From: JBILCM01 sp044353165
Lineage (GTDB): Bacteria > Bacillota > Bacilli > Paenibacillales > YIM-B00363
Direction of reading: 5' to 3'
DNA length: 23,960 nucleotides
NCBI GenBank assembly: GCA_044353165.1
Contig: JBILCM010000035.1
Coordinates: forward strand, 1-23,960
Position numbers and translations under genes: made by a program. Positions 1 to 7,735 of this stretch are shown one piece after another (the stretch's first letter is position 1; every line of letters starts with the position of its first letter). Under the pieces are notes generated by a model. The model worked only from the letters and a program-made list of their open reading frames with translations, was not told the DNA's origin and did not search any database.

Positions 1-1412
1 CGGGATCAGGGTCTGACGGCGGCGGTTCAGAAGTTGCTGTTCTGATTTCGGAAGATGGGTTAACCGCATCGATCCAGTGCATGATTCCTGAATCCGCCCC
101 TCTCATGACGCGTGATCTGATTACAAAACTGCTTCAAGAAAAGAATGTAAATTTTGGCATAAACGATGCTAACATAGACTTATTCGTGTCATCACCGCTA
201 AGTTACGTTGATCAACCACTTGTCATTGCTGAGGGTCAACCTCCCATGCACGGCAAAGACGGCAAAATTGAACACTTATTTGATTCGAAAGATAACAAGC
301 CGCGCCCGCTTGAACTCGAGGACGGGAAAGTCGACTATCGCGAGTTGATCCGGATCAACAACGTCGTAGAGGGAGAAATCATTGCCGAGATGATTCCCCC
401 AACCCAAGGCACACCTGGAACGAAAGTGACGGGCGAGACCATCACTTGTAAAGATGGCAAAGAAGTCAAATTTAAGCTGGGTAAGAATGTGGGAATTGAT
501 CCAGATGAGACCAAAGTCTATGCAGAGACACTAGGGATGGTATCCATCACGGACAATGGGAAAATCAATGTGTTCCCTGTGTACGAGGTGAAGGGAGATC
601 TGGATTATCATGTGGGCAATGTGGATTTTGTTGGGAATGTGATCATCCGTGGCAATGTCTTAAGTGGATTTAAAATTAAATCAGCTGGCGATGTGTTGGT
701 TACAGGTGGCGTAGAGAGTGCTGAAATTGAAGCGTCCGGCTCTATTGAAATCGCTTCCGGGATTTATGGTGCAATGAAAGGTTTTGTCAAGGCAGGCGTC
801 GATGTCAAGTGTTCGTTCATGCAAGAAGCGAACGTTACGGCAGGCAACAATATTGAAGTAACAAAAAGCATTCTCCACTGTAACGCTCATGCGGGTAACA
901 GCATTGTGTGTGAAGGAAAGAAAGGGAAAGGCTTGATCGTGGGTGGCGTAATTGAAGCGGGAGGACTGATTTTGGCCAAGACGGTGGGCAATTCATCCTC
1001 TACCCCCACATTCTTGAAAGTGGGAGCTCCGCCCAAACTACGGTTGGAGTTGGAAGAGTTGCATGTGAAGGTAACGTCGTTGGAAGAAACGCTCGACAAG
1101 ACGGAGAAAGCGCTCAAATTTCTTGAGCAGAAGGCGATGCAAGCACCGCTTGTGCCAGGGCAAATTCAACTTCAGATAAATTTAATCGAAACTAAAAAAT
1201 CATTAACCTCACAAAGGGTAGACGCGAAAGCTCGTATCGAAGAAATCGAAGCCGATCTGATCCACATCGAGGACGCGCGCATTAAAATAGTAGGCACATT
1301 GTATCCTGGAGTAAAGATCATTGTTGGTATCTCTAAGTATGTCATTAAAAACTCCTTCGAGGGGATCACATTCCTGATGCGAGACGGGAAGGTCATGACG
1401 TTATCGAACTAG
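1..1412 (+). CDS. FapA / DUF342 family protein, 5'-truncated by window edge
   Basis: This is a member of the FapA (DUF342) family, large beta-helical proteins of unclear biochemical role often found near flagellar or polymorphic loci in Bacillota. The reading frame is open without a stop from base 3 to the TAA/TAG-bounded end at 1412. Upstream of the first ATG (81) it encodes a stretch ending in VLISEDGLTASIQ, which is typical DUF342 N-terminal sequence, so the ATG at 81 is internal and the true start lies before the window. Visible parts are an N-terminal alpha/beta domain, a Gly/Val-rich beta-solenoid (from the YEVKGDLDYHVGNVDF segment through GLIVGGVIEAGG), and a C-terminal coiled coil beginning at LRLELEELHVKV, followed by a short beta tail (PGVKIIVG). 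The gene is probably core chromosome flanking the catabolic island. No terminator is visible after it. Confidence 0.85.
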   Translation, partial: GSGSDGGGSEVAVLISEDGLTASIQCMIPESAPLMTRDLITKLLQEKNVNFGINDANIDLFVSSPLSYVDQPLVIAEGQPPMHGKDGKIEHLFDSKDNKPRPLELEDGKVDYRELIRINNVVEGEIIAEMIPPTQGTPGTKVTGETITCKDGKEVKFKLGKNVGIDPDETKVYAETLGMVSITDNGKINVFPVYEVKGDLDYHVGNVDFVGNVIIRGNVLSGFKIKSAGDVLVTGGVESAEIEASGSIEIASGIYGAMKGFVKAGVDVKCSFMQEANVTAGNNIEVTKSILHCNAHAGNSIVCEGKKGKGLIVGGVIEAGGLILAKTVGNSSSTPTFLKVGAPPKLRLELEELHVKVTSLEETLDKTEKALKFLEQKAMQAPLVPGQIQLQINLIETKKSLTSQRVDAKARIEEIEADLIHIEDARIKIVGTLYPGVKIIVGISKYVIKNSFEGITFLMRDGKVMTLSN

Positions 1413-1470
1413 AATCATATTTTACAATAGTTTTGTGCAAATTTATCTTAGAATTGGATATGTTTATTGT

Positions 1471-1500
1471 TTGCGGACTCCCCTAGAATAAAAGTAATAT
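1471..1500 (+). promoter_or_regulatory. Possible sigma-A promoter for the propeller glycosidase gene
   Basis: TTGCGG at 1471-1476 and TAATAT at 1495-1500 are separated by 18 bp in the 162-bp gap upstream of the gene starting at 1575. The -35 match is partial. The rest of the gap is AT-rich, with no clear operator or terminator. Confidence 0.3.
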
Positions 1501-1574
1501 TATCAATCCGATTCTACGTGCCGAAGGTCGAGTGTCACCAAATGCTGGTTTTGGATATGTAGGGAGGGTGTATC

Positions 1575-2609
1575 ATGGGAGAATCATTTATTGAGAAGAT
1601 GGGCGTTGCTCCAGTGGGCGGCGGTTTTACGATGGAAGGGTATTGGGTATGGTGCGGATCGGTCATTCAAGGCGAAGATGGCAAGTTTCATATGTTTGCT
1701 TCGCGTTGGCCCAAGTCGATCCCGTTCACACCGGGTTGGGTGACGAATTCGGAAGTGGTGCGTGCGGTTTCACAACAACCGGAAGGACCTTATGTGTTCG
1801 AGGAAGTTGTGTTACCGGCCAGAGGAAGCGAGTATTGGGATGGGCGCATGACGCATAATCCAACCATACATAAGCATGGCGATACGTACTTGTTGTTCTA
1901 CATTGGTGTGACTTACGAGGAGCCGATGCCCGAACCAGGGGAGTTGACAGCGGGCAGTATTCAAGGGAACGTCCTTTCAATGAAGGCCAGAGCAAGTCAA
2001 CGAATCGGATTGGCTACGTCCAATTCTGTGTATGGCCCATGGGAACGACCGGATGAACCGATTCTTCAACCGAAGCCAGGGGAATGGGATTCCTTAATGA
2101 CGACGAACCCAGCACCTTGTGTGAAGGCGGATGGCAGTGTGCTATTGATTTACAAATCGACAGGGAATCAGAAAGATCTCTTGCGTATGGGTGTTGCGAA
2201 GGCCGAACATTGGTCGGGGACGTATAAAAGGCTTAAAAATGAACCGATTTTTCGGTTTGACGAAACAGGGGATCATATCGAAGATGGATATGTTTGGTGG
2301 TCTGATGAGCAGCATCGGTATGAGATCATTATGAAAGATATGAACGGCGGCATTTGCGGGGAGAAACATGCGGGGATCTTCGGATATTCGAGCGACGGTA
2401 TACATTGGCACATCGCAAACCCGCCGAAGGCATATTCCAGAACGATTCATTGGTCGAACGGGGAGACAACGGTGCAAGGCAGTCTGGAAAGACCGCAACT
2501 GCTTATCCGTAATGGCAAGCCGACACATCTCTTCGCGGCGACAGCGGATGGTCCGGGTGGTTTTCACAATGCGACCAAGACGTGGAATATGGTCATTCCG
2601 CTCCGGTAA
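1575..2609 (+). CDS. Glycoside hydrolase-like protein, five-bladed beta-propeller (GH43/GH117-like clan)
   Basis: A 344-residue protein with the repeating beta-blade pattern of the GH43/GH32/GH117 type five-bladed propellers, which remove terminal sugars from oligosaccharides. Motifs that suggest this are WVWCGSVIQGEDGKFHMF (residues 24-41), WDGRMTHNP (88-96, with Asp89 a candidate active-site acid and His94 nearby), TTNPAPCVKADGSVLLIYK in the middle, and SLERPQLL near the C-terminus. There is no signal peptide, so it should be cytoplasmic. The start is ATG 1575, preceded by GGGAGGG at about 1562-1568. The neighbours are an esterase, a GH95-like enzyme and sulfatases, so the substrate is probably a residue from a sulfated glycan; the exact linkage cannot be read from the sequence. 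It could also be a phosphorylase-like GH130 relative, which I consider less likely. Confidence 0.7.
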   Translation: MGESFIEKMGVAPVGGGFTMEGYWVWCGSVIQGEDGKFHMFASRWPKSIPFTPGWVTNSEVVRAVSQQPEGPYVFEEVVLPARGSEYWDGRMTHNPTIHKHGDTYLLFYIGVTYEEPMPEPGELTAGSIQGNVLSMKARASQRIGLATSNSVYGPWERPDEPILQPKPGEWDSLMTTNPAPCVKADGSVLLIYKSTGNQKDLLRMGVAKAEHWSGTYKRLKNEPIFRFDETGDHIEDGYVWWSDEQHRYEIIMKDMNGGICGEKHAGIFGYSSDGIHWHIANPPKAYSRTIHWSNGETTVQGSLERPQLLIRNGKPTHLFAATADGPGGFHNATKTWNMVIPLR

Positions 2610-2643
2610 TGTGCTGCCAACAAAATGATGGTAAAAAAAATAC

Positions 2644-2719
2644 AGGAGGGTGTAGCAGATTGGACCGGGGATCCACAACGATGACCCAAGTCCAACGGGA
2701 TGCACCCTTCTTTTGCTAG
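2644..2719 (+). other. Mini-ORF with strong ribosome binding site (19 codons), possible gene-start relic
   Basis: GGAGGG at 2645-2650 is followed at normal spacing by TTG 2660, which opens a 19-codon frame ending at TAG 2717-2719, where it overlaps the stop of the convergent esterase gene. The SD context (GGAGGGTGTA) is identical over ten bases to that of the gene at 1575. It may be a leader peptide or, more likely, the surviving 5' end of a gene deleted on the right. No homology is recognisable in the peptide. Confidence 0.25.
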
Positions 2720-3699
2720 AATAAGGATCGCACGAACGGCGCAATTCGCTCTGCCAGCAGTTTATTGCCCTCAGCATTCGGATGCAATCGATCAGGCATG
2801 TAGGACGCATACGCCTCGCCGAAGATATCCAGTCCATTCCAATAATAGATATTTGAGTCACCCTGATTTTGAAACAACCGGACAACCGCTTCAATTTCTT
2901 CACGCATCTTGACTAGCGTCAGTCCGACTTTGTTAGGCTCGGTTTCTCTGTATTCACAATAAATGGGCGAAATGACGGCCAAAGGAGTCGATGGATGACG
3001 TTCGCGGATCAGCTGGATGAAACCAATGATACTGGATGCGAAAGTGCGTTCGCTCAAGCTCGACTGACCCATAATGTTAATACCCACACACATCGTAATG
3101 AAATCCGCAGGCATATCTCGGATCATTCGTGCAACCATCGGTTCGAGATGACAATTGCCGCCATAACCAAGGCAAGTCAAGTTCACATCGAGGTTCCTAG
3201 TGACGAGAGCAGGCCATGTTTCTGAAGGTCCCGTGGCGGAACCACTCTGTGTGATGGAACTCCCATATGTAATCCATCGGGGCCGATCATCTTCGAATGC
3301 AGTCACAGATGCACCTTCATCGACAAACATGCGCTTAACGAGAGCAGGACCGGTATGCGGCAAATACAAATCCATTCTCTTCGTTTGGGGTGATAAGTTC
3401 TCAAAGCGGATCACATGCTCATCGGCAGCGAGCACCGCTCTTCCGACAAGGGTATTATCGATGACACAATCAACGACTCGACGCTTCGAATTTGGCTCGA
3501 AGTGTACCTCGATCGCTGTCGTATCACTAACCAGACACAATCTCACGCCATTGGATATTTCTGCGGTGCCATTCAACCCTTGTGGAACAAAGAAAGCAGC
3601 TTGCTCGTAGGGCACTCTCCAAGGCTTAAAGCCCTGATCCATGTGTTGCAACGATACGTGACCGTGGAACAATGATTCCGAAACCTCGATTTCTTTCAC
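2716..3699 (-). CDS. SGNH/GDSL-family hydrolase (putative carbohydrate esterase)
   Basis: A 327-residue two-domain esterase that probably removes acyl (for example acetyl) groups from glycans. The N-terminal beta-sandwich domain (about 1-125) ends in the MDLYLP signature (109-114) of the GxDLY domain that precedes this GDSL type. The catalytic SGNH domain shows block I GSSIT (Ser148 nucleophile), block II GYGGN (Gly178-Asn182 region), block III GIN (Asn208) and block V DRLH (Asp303, His306). There is no signal peptide, so it is predicted cytoplasmic. The start is GTG at 3699 with GGAGGT about 10 bases upstream; the next codon upstream in frame is a stop. It is transcribed away from the GH95-like gene, from a shared 131-bp intergenic region that holds a palindromic operator. 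The role in deacylating imported oligosaccharides is inferred from context. Confidence 0.85.
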   Translation of the reverse strand: MKEIEVSESLFHGHVSLQHMDQGFKPWRVPYEQAAFFVPQGLNGTAEISNGVRLCLVSDTTAIEVHFEPNSKRRVVDCVIDNTLVGRAVLAADEHVIRFENLSPQTKRMDLYLPHTGPALVKRMFVDEGASVTAFEDDRPRWITYGSSITQSGSATGPSETWPALVTRNLDVNLTCLGYGGNCHLEPMVARMIRDMPADFITMCVGINIMGQSSLSERTFASSIIGFIQLIRERHPSTPLAVISPIYCEYRETEPNKVGLTLVKMREEIEAVVRLFQNQGDSNIYYWNGLDIFGEAYASYMPDRLHPNAEGNKLLAERIAPFVRSLF

Positions 3700-3738
3700 T
3701 CAACAATCGACCTCCGTGGTTTGTAGTTAGACATTATG

Positions 3739-3769
3739 TTGACAGTAAAAAAATAACATGAAATAATTG
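3739..3769 (+). promoter_or_regulatory. Sigma-A promoter of the GH95-like gene
   Basis: A perfect -35 hexamer TTGACA lies at 3739-3744. The -10 is either AATAAT 3762-3767 (17-bp spacer) or TAATTG 3764-3769 (19-bp spacer). The palindromic operator at 3791-3810 lies just downstream of the expected start site. On the other strand, TTCATG/CATAAT (3762-3757 and 3738-3733, spacer 18) could serve the divergent esterase gene, so the two promoters overlap. Confidence 0.55.
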
Positions 3770-3790
3770 CTATGGCTAATATTGAAAATA

Positions 3791-3810
3791 AATTTCATAT
3801 ATGTGAAAAA
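3791..3810. promoter_or_regulatory. Palindromic operator copy 1 (TTTCATATATGTGAAA core)
   Basis: The near-perfect inverted repeat TTTCATATATGTGAAA occupies 3793-3808. It differs in one base from the corresponding segment of the palindrome at 12757-12776, over a 17-base match that includes one more A. It sits between the promoter and the start codon of the GH95-like gene, a position typical of repression by road-block. The likely binder is the IclR protein encoded at 12840, because the second copy lies in that gene's own upstream region; this is inference. Confidence 0.65.
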
Positions 3811-3830
3811 AATGATAAAAAAAGGCAGTG

Positions 3831-6176
3831 ATGACGACAATGAATACGAACGTTGAGATGGTCCGGGAATTGTTAAATCGGCACGATCCAATTTGGGAAA
3901 AACAGGCATCACAATGGACCGAAGGGTTGTTGCTGGGGAATGGGGAAATGGGTGCTGTGTTGTGGGGCGATGGGAATCCCTTCATCTGTAATTTAGACCA
4001 TACCCAATTTTGGGACCGCAACGGATGGACGCCGCCTGTACCCGAGAATTTTAAGTGGACCACGTTCAAGAGCGCATTGAAGGAGGGGAAGTTAGCCGAA
4101 GTTGTGCCCTCTTTCCAACGACCAAGTGGCACTACCCACTATCCTACGCGCCTTCCCCCGAGCCGGATTGAGTTTCGGTTTGATGAGGAAGTCGAAAACA
4201 ATACGATGAAACTGTCATTATTCGGCGCACAGTCGCACGGGGAATTCAAATGTGGTAACAAAACCATCACGTTCCGGGCGTTCCTCCTCGCGACGCTGAA
4301 TGTGTTTCGCATTGAATTCACCGGAGCAAAGCCGCAACTACAGATCAAATTTTTCTCGGATCGGCCGTTGACTTCGCCACCTATTCGTAAGTTTCTGGAT
4401 GAAAATCAATATGAAACCTCCACGTTCAACCAAACTGGTGGTTATGGCATCTATTCTCAAGTGATCCCTGACGGAGGGGAGACGGCATTAGCCTACACAT
4501 ACGAACAGAAGGAGAACACGCATAGCTTTACGTTCTCTTTAGCCTATGTGCGCAACGCTCAGGATTCAGATGCTGCAACTGCTTCATCAACGACAATGGC
4601 CTTGATTGACACGTATCTCAGTAATGAATCACAATATGAGGAGTGCCACCGCAATTATTGGCTTGAGCATTACACGGCTTCCTGGTTATCTGTGCCAGCA
4701 CCGAAGCTCGAGGGGCTTTACTGGAACGAAATCTACAAGCTCGGTTGTTGCACAAAACCGGGTGCTGCCCCAATTTCGCTGCATGGTCCATGGAGTCCGG
4801 ATGGAATCATGCCCAAATGGAGTGGCGATTATCATCACAATATTAACGTTCAGATGAGTTACTGGCCGATATATACAGGTAATCGCTTATCCTTGGGGGA
4901 CTCGCTCTATACGTTCATTGATAACGCGAGACCGAAATTTCAACGGTTTTGCCGTGATTTTTTTGAGATGGATGGCGAATTTGTCGTTCATGGAACAGAT
5001 CTTGACGGCAATCCAACGTATGACTCAGGCTATTGTCAGTTTGAGTTCAACGGCGGACCGTGGCTAGCGCATCACATGTGGTTACACTGGAAATACTCGC
5101 AAGACGATGACTTCGCCTTGCGACGACTCTATCCATTCCTGAAGGCAATCTCACTGCCACTTCTTCAACTTTTGGAAGAAGGCGATGATGGGAGGTTGCA
5201 TTTTCCATGGAGTTATTCTCCTGAATACGGTGGACGTGAGGGTGTGTCATGGGGACCTGACGCAACAATCGACCTTGCTCTTGTGCGGTGGATGTTAGAG
5301 GCGCTTATCACGTGCGAGAACCTCTCCCCCGAACCTGATCCATCACAAGTGCATGCTTGGCGATCGATTCATGGTGCATTGGCTGAATACCCGGTTGCAC
5401 CTGTAAGTTCCAAGCCAAACCAATACACGCCAAGGGGTCTCATGGTGCGCAGCGACTTGCCGCTAGAAACGAGCCATCGCCATCATTCCCATCTTATGCC
5501 GATTCATCCCTTGCAACAGCTCAACATTCACCATGCATCCCCCGAAGAGCAACAACTTATTCAAGATTCGATACGAAATTTGATGTTGTGGGGTCATGGG
5601 GAATGGGTTGGGTTCTCGTTCACCTGGGCAGCATCCATCGCAGCTTATGTGAAACTGCCAAATTTAGCGTCGAGTTTTTTGGAGGATTATGCGAATCGCT
5701 TCGTAACTGCGAATACGTTGATGATGCAAGGGGCGCAAGGTCATTCCGATATGACAACACATGGAACGTATGGGCTTACTTTAGAGTCTGGCTTCGGTTT
5801 TGCTAACGCCCTGCAGGAGTTGTTGTTGCAGAGCGAAGATGGCGCCATTCGCATCTTCCCGGCGCTCCCAGACGGTTGGAAGGAAGCTTCCTTCGAAAGC
5901 TTGCGCGCTGTAGGCGGTTATCTCGTGAGTGCCATATACGCAGCTGGACGCTTACAATATGCCAAGATCGTGTCCGAAAAAGGCGGGGATGTATCCGTAT
6001 CGGTTGCGAACGACCAAAACTATCGCGTCCTGATCGAAGGAATGGTCGCGCATCTTCCAAAGCTTACTTTGTCAGCAGGTCAAACCGCAGAAATCTTCGA
6101 TGCCCAAGTCACGAATCCGAACATCAAACCCGTTGGGGGAGATACGTTGTACCATCATTTTGGTGTAAAATTATAA
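3831..6176 (+). CDS. GH95-like glycoside hydrolase (alpha-L-fucosidase/galactosidase type)
   Basis: A 781-residue protein with the layout of GH95: an N-terminal beta-sandwich starting at WTEGLLLGNGEMGAVLWGDG (29-48), an (alpha/alpha)6 barrel, and a C-terminal beta domain containing IRIFPALPDGW. GH95 enzymes cleave terminal alpha-L-fucose or alpha-L-galactose. SPEY (Glu465) followed by GPDATIDLALVRWML aligns with the SPEN...PTMD region that carries the general acid of GH95. However, the usual DGNFG base motif reads ESGFG (Glu652), followed by ANALQELLLQS, so this is a divergent clade and the sugar specificity is uncertain. ATG 3831 follows AAAAGG at suitable spacing; GTG 3828 and ATG 3840 are alternatives. 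There is no signal peptide. It is followed after 38 bases by a sulfatase gene in the same direction, so the two are probably co-transcribed. Confidence 0.75.
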   Translation: MTTMNTNVEMVRELLNRHDPIWEKQASQWTEGLLLGNGEMGAVLWGDGNPFICNLDHTQFWDRNGWTPPVPENFKWTTFKSALKEGKLAEVVPSFQRPSGTTHYPTRLPPSRIEFRFDEEVENNTMKLSLFGAQSHGEFKCGNKTITFRAFLLATLNVFRIEFTGAKPQLQIKFFSDRPLTSPPIRKFLDENQYETSTFNQTGGYGIYSQVIPDGGETALAYTYEQKENTHSFTFSLAYVRNAQDSDAATASSTTMALIDTYLSNESQYEECHRNYWLEHYTASWLSVPAPKLEGLYWNEIYKLGCCTKPGAAPISLHGPWSPDGIMPKWSGDYHHNINVQMSYWPIYTGNRLSLGDSLYTFIDNARPKFQRFCRDFFEMDGEFVVHGTDLDGNPTYDSGYCQFEFNGGPWLAHHMWLHWKYSQDDDFALRRLYPFLKAISLPLLQLLEEGDDGRLHFPWSYSPEYGGREGVSWGPDATIDLALVRWMLEALITCENLSPEPDPSQVHAWRSIHGALAEYPVAPVSSKPNQYTPRGLMVRSDLPLETSHRHHSHLMPIHPLQQLNIHHASPEEQQLIQDSIRNLMLWGHGEWVGFSFTWAASIAAYVKLPNLASSFLEDYANRFVTANTLMMQGAQGHSDMTTHGTYGLTLESGFGFANALQELLLQSEDGAIRIFPALPDGWKEASFESLRAVGGYLVSAIYAAGRLQYAKIVSEKGGDVSVSVANDQNYRVLIEGMVAHLPKLTLSAGQTAEIFDAQVTNPNIKPVGGDTLYHHFGVKL

Positions 6177-6214
6177 CAAGCACTCATTATTCAAGAGATG
6201 AACGGGGGGAGCTT

Positions 6215-7582
6215 ATGGAAAGTATAGCGGGAAGCAGACCGAATATTATCTTCATTTTAACGGACGACCAAGGTTATGGGGATGTTGCTGCGCACGGCAA
6301 TTCCATTCTCAAAACACCTATTATGGATCAATTGTATCGGGACAGTGTGCGCTTTACCGACTTTGTAGTTTCATCGACCTGCACGCCGACTAGATGTGCG
6401 CTCATGACAGGTATGCATGAATTCAAGTCGGGGATCACCCATACGTTGCCTCCGCGTTGTCAGATGAACTTATCTTCGGTGACGGTTGCTGCATTATTGC
6501 AATCTGCAGGGTACCGCACTGGGATGTTTGGCAAGTGGCATCTTGGTTCTAACGGATCATACCGACCGGAGCAACGCGGGTTTGATGTGGCGATGACGAC
6601 CATCGACGACACACAAATCTCTCATTACAACCCTGTTTTCATGAAAAATAACGTTGAACAAGCGAGCGAGGGTTTCCGCGAGGATCTGCTATTTGATGAA
6701 GCGATGACGTTCATTGAAGCAAACAAGGAAGAACCTTTCTTCTGTTATATTCCTACCTATTCCCCGCATGAACCTTTGAAAGCACCTGCAATCTATGTGG
6801 ATCGGTATCGTGACACTGTGCCCGAGAAACAAGCTAATTTCTACGGAATGATTACGAATATTGATGACAATATTGGAAGACTGCTAACGAAATTACAAGA
6901 ACTCGATATCGAACACAACACACTGCTCATCTTCATGAATGATAATGGGGGCACATTCGGTGTCGACATCTGGAACGCACAGATGAGGGGCTGTAAAGCG
7001 ACTTCGTGGTATGGGGGTACACGAGCGATTTCATTCTGGCGTTGGCCTGGCGTGTTGCAACCCAGAGAGATTGACAGCTTAGCGGCACATGTTGACCTTC
7101 TGCCAACGCTTGCGATGCTAGCAGGTTGTCCTATTCCGGATGAGATCCACAATCAGCTAGATGGGTTGAGTTTAGTGCAGACACTGATGGACGGGCAAAC
7201 GGCAGACCCAGATCGATGCTTGTTCGAGCATGTCGGACGTTGGTCGAATGGGAAGGCAGAAGAGCACAAATACAGTTTTTGCGGAGTGCGCTGGCAACAC
7301 TATCATCTCGTGCAAAGTCGTTATTGTCATGATCCCGCGTGCAACGGGGAATGCAAGCATTATCGCCGAGCTGAGATCGAAAAAACAGGCTATTATTCAC
7401 AAAGTAAAGCAGCCTTCAACTATGCATTAACCGAGGCTAGAGCATGGCAACTGTATGATGTGCATCAAGATCCTGCGCAAGAAAACAACATAAGCGATCA
7501 GCACCCTGAACTCTGTGCTCGCTTAATTTCAGCATACGACGCATGGTGGGACTCGATTCAACCGTGCTTGATTCACGAATAA
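6215..7582 (+). CDS. Sulfatase (formylglycine-dependent, cytoplasmic)
   Basis: A 455-residue type I sulfatase that hydrolyses a sulfate ester on a sugar. Metal-binding DDQGYGD starts at residue 17, the maturation motif CTPTR has Cys56 (converted to formylglycine), and GKWHLG and NDNGGT supply further substrate/metal residues. The start at ATG 6215 is set by GGGGGGAG immediately upstream; a longer open frame begins inside the GH95-like gene but reads through non-sulfatase sequence. No signal peptide is present, which is unusual compared with most secreted glycan sulfatases and fits intracellular desulfation. A three-Cys patch (CHDPACNGEC, codons near 7324-7353) lies in the C-terminal half. It is tandem with the GH95-like gene upstream and with a broken sulfatase gene downstream. 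No maturase gene lies in the window. Confidence 0.9.
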   Translation: MESIAGSRPNIIFILTDDQGYGDVAAHGNSILKTPIMDQLYRDSVRFTDFVVSSTCTPTRCALMTGMHEFKSGITHTLPPRCQMNLSSVTVAALLQSAGYRTGMFGKWHLGSNGSYRPEQRGFDVAMTTIDDTQISHYNPVFMKNNVEQASEGFREDLLFDEAMTFIEANKEEPFFCYIPTYSPHEPLKAPAIYVDRYRDTVPEKQANFYGMITNIDDNIGRLLTKLQELDIEHNTLLIFMNDNGGTFGVDIWNAQMRGCKATSWYGGTRAISFWRWPGVLQPREIDSLAAHVDLLPTLAMLAGCPIPDEIHNQLDGLSLVQTLMDGQTADPDRCLFEHVGRWSNGKAEEHKYSFCGVRWQHYHLVQSRYCHDPACNGECKHYRRAEIEKTGYYSQSKAAFNYALTEARAWQLYDVHQDPAQENNISDQHPELCARLISAYDAWWDSIQPCLIHE

Positions 7583-7735
7583 GGAGAGGTTTTCCCATAA
7601 CAACTCCATATTTTATCCGATGATCAAGGACCGTGGGCACTGGGTTGCGCGGGTAACGATGAGATGATCACACCACATCTGGATCGACTGGAAGCATCAG
7701 GAATCCGGTTTGACAACTTTTTCTGCACATCACCC
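7581..7735 (+). pseudogene. Truncated sulfatase gene (5' remnant)
   Basis: Bases 7610-7735 translate, in one frame, to a typical sulfatase N-terminus: ILSDDQGPWALG, then TPHLDRLEASGIRFDNFF and CTSP. This is the segment just before the CxPxR maturation motif, which is missing. Homology stops at about 7735, exactly where the stop codon of the convergent AraC gene begins. Upstream there is a good SD (AAGGAGAGG, 7581-7589) at normal spacing, but the start position reads ATA (7597) instead of ATG, and the frame from ATA ACA ACT CCA is shifted by one relative to the sulfatase frame. The gene has therefore lost its start, its frame and everything downstream. It resembles neither intact sulfatase in the window closely, so it was a third enzyme, originally co-transcribed with the sulfatase just upstream. 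Confidence 0.85.

Noticed and set aside
2142..2903. 253-codon open frame on the minus strand across the propeller gene's 3' end and the esterase's 3' end
   Set aside because: It overlaps two well-supported genes, has Arg/Cys/Ile-rich composition unlike a protein family, and no SD.
5876..6214. In-frame N-terminal extension of the first sulfatase
   Set aside because: The extension lies inside the GH95-like gene in another frame and shows no homology; a GGGGGGAG site immediately precedes ATG 6215.
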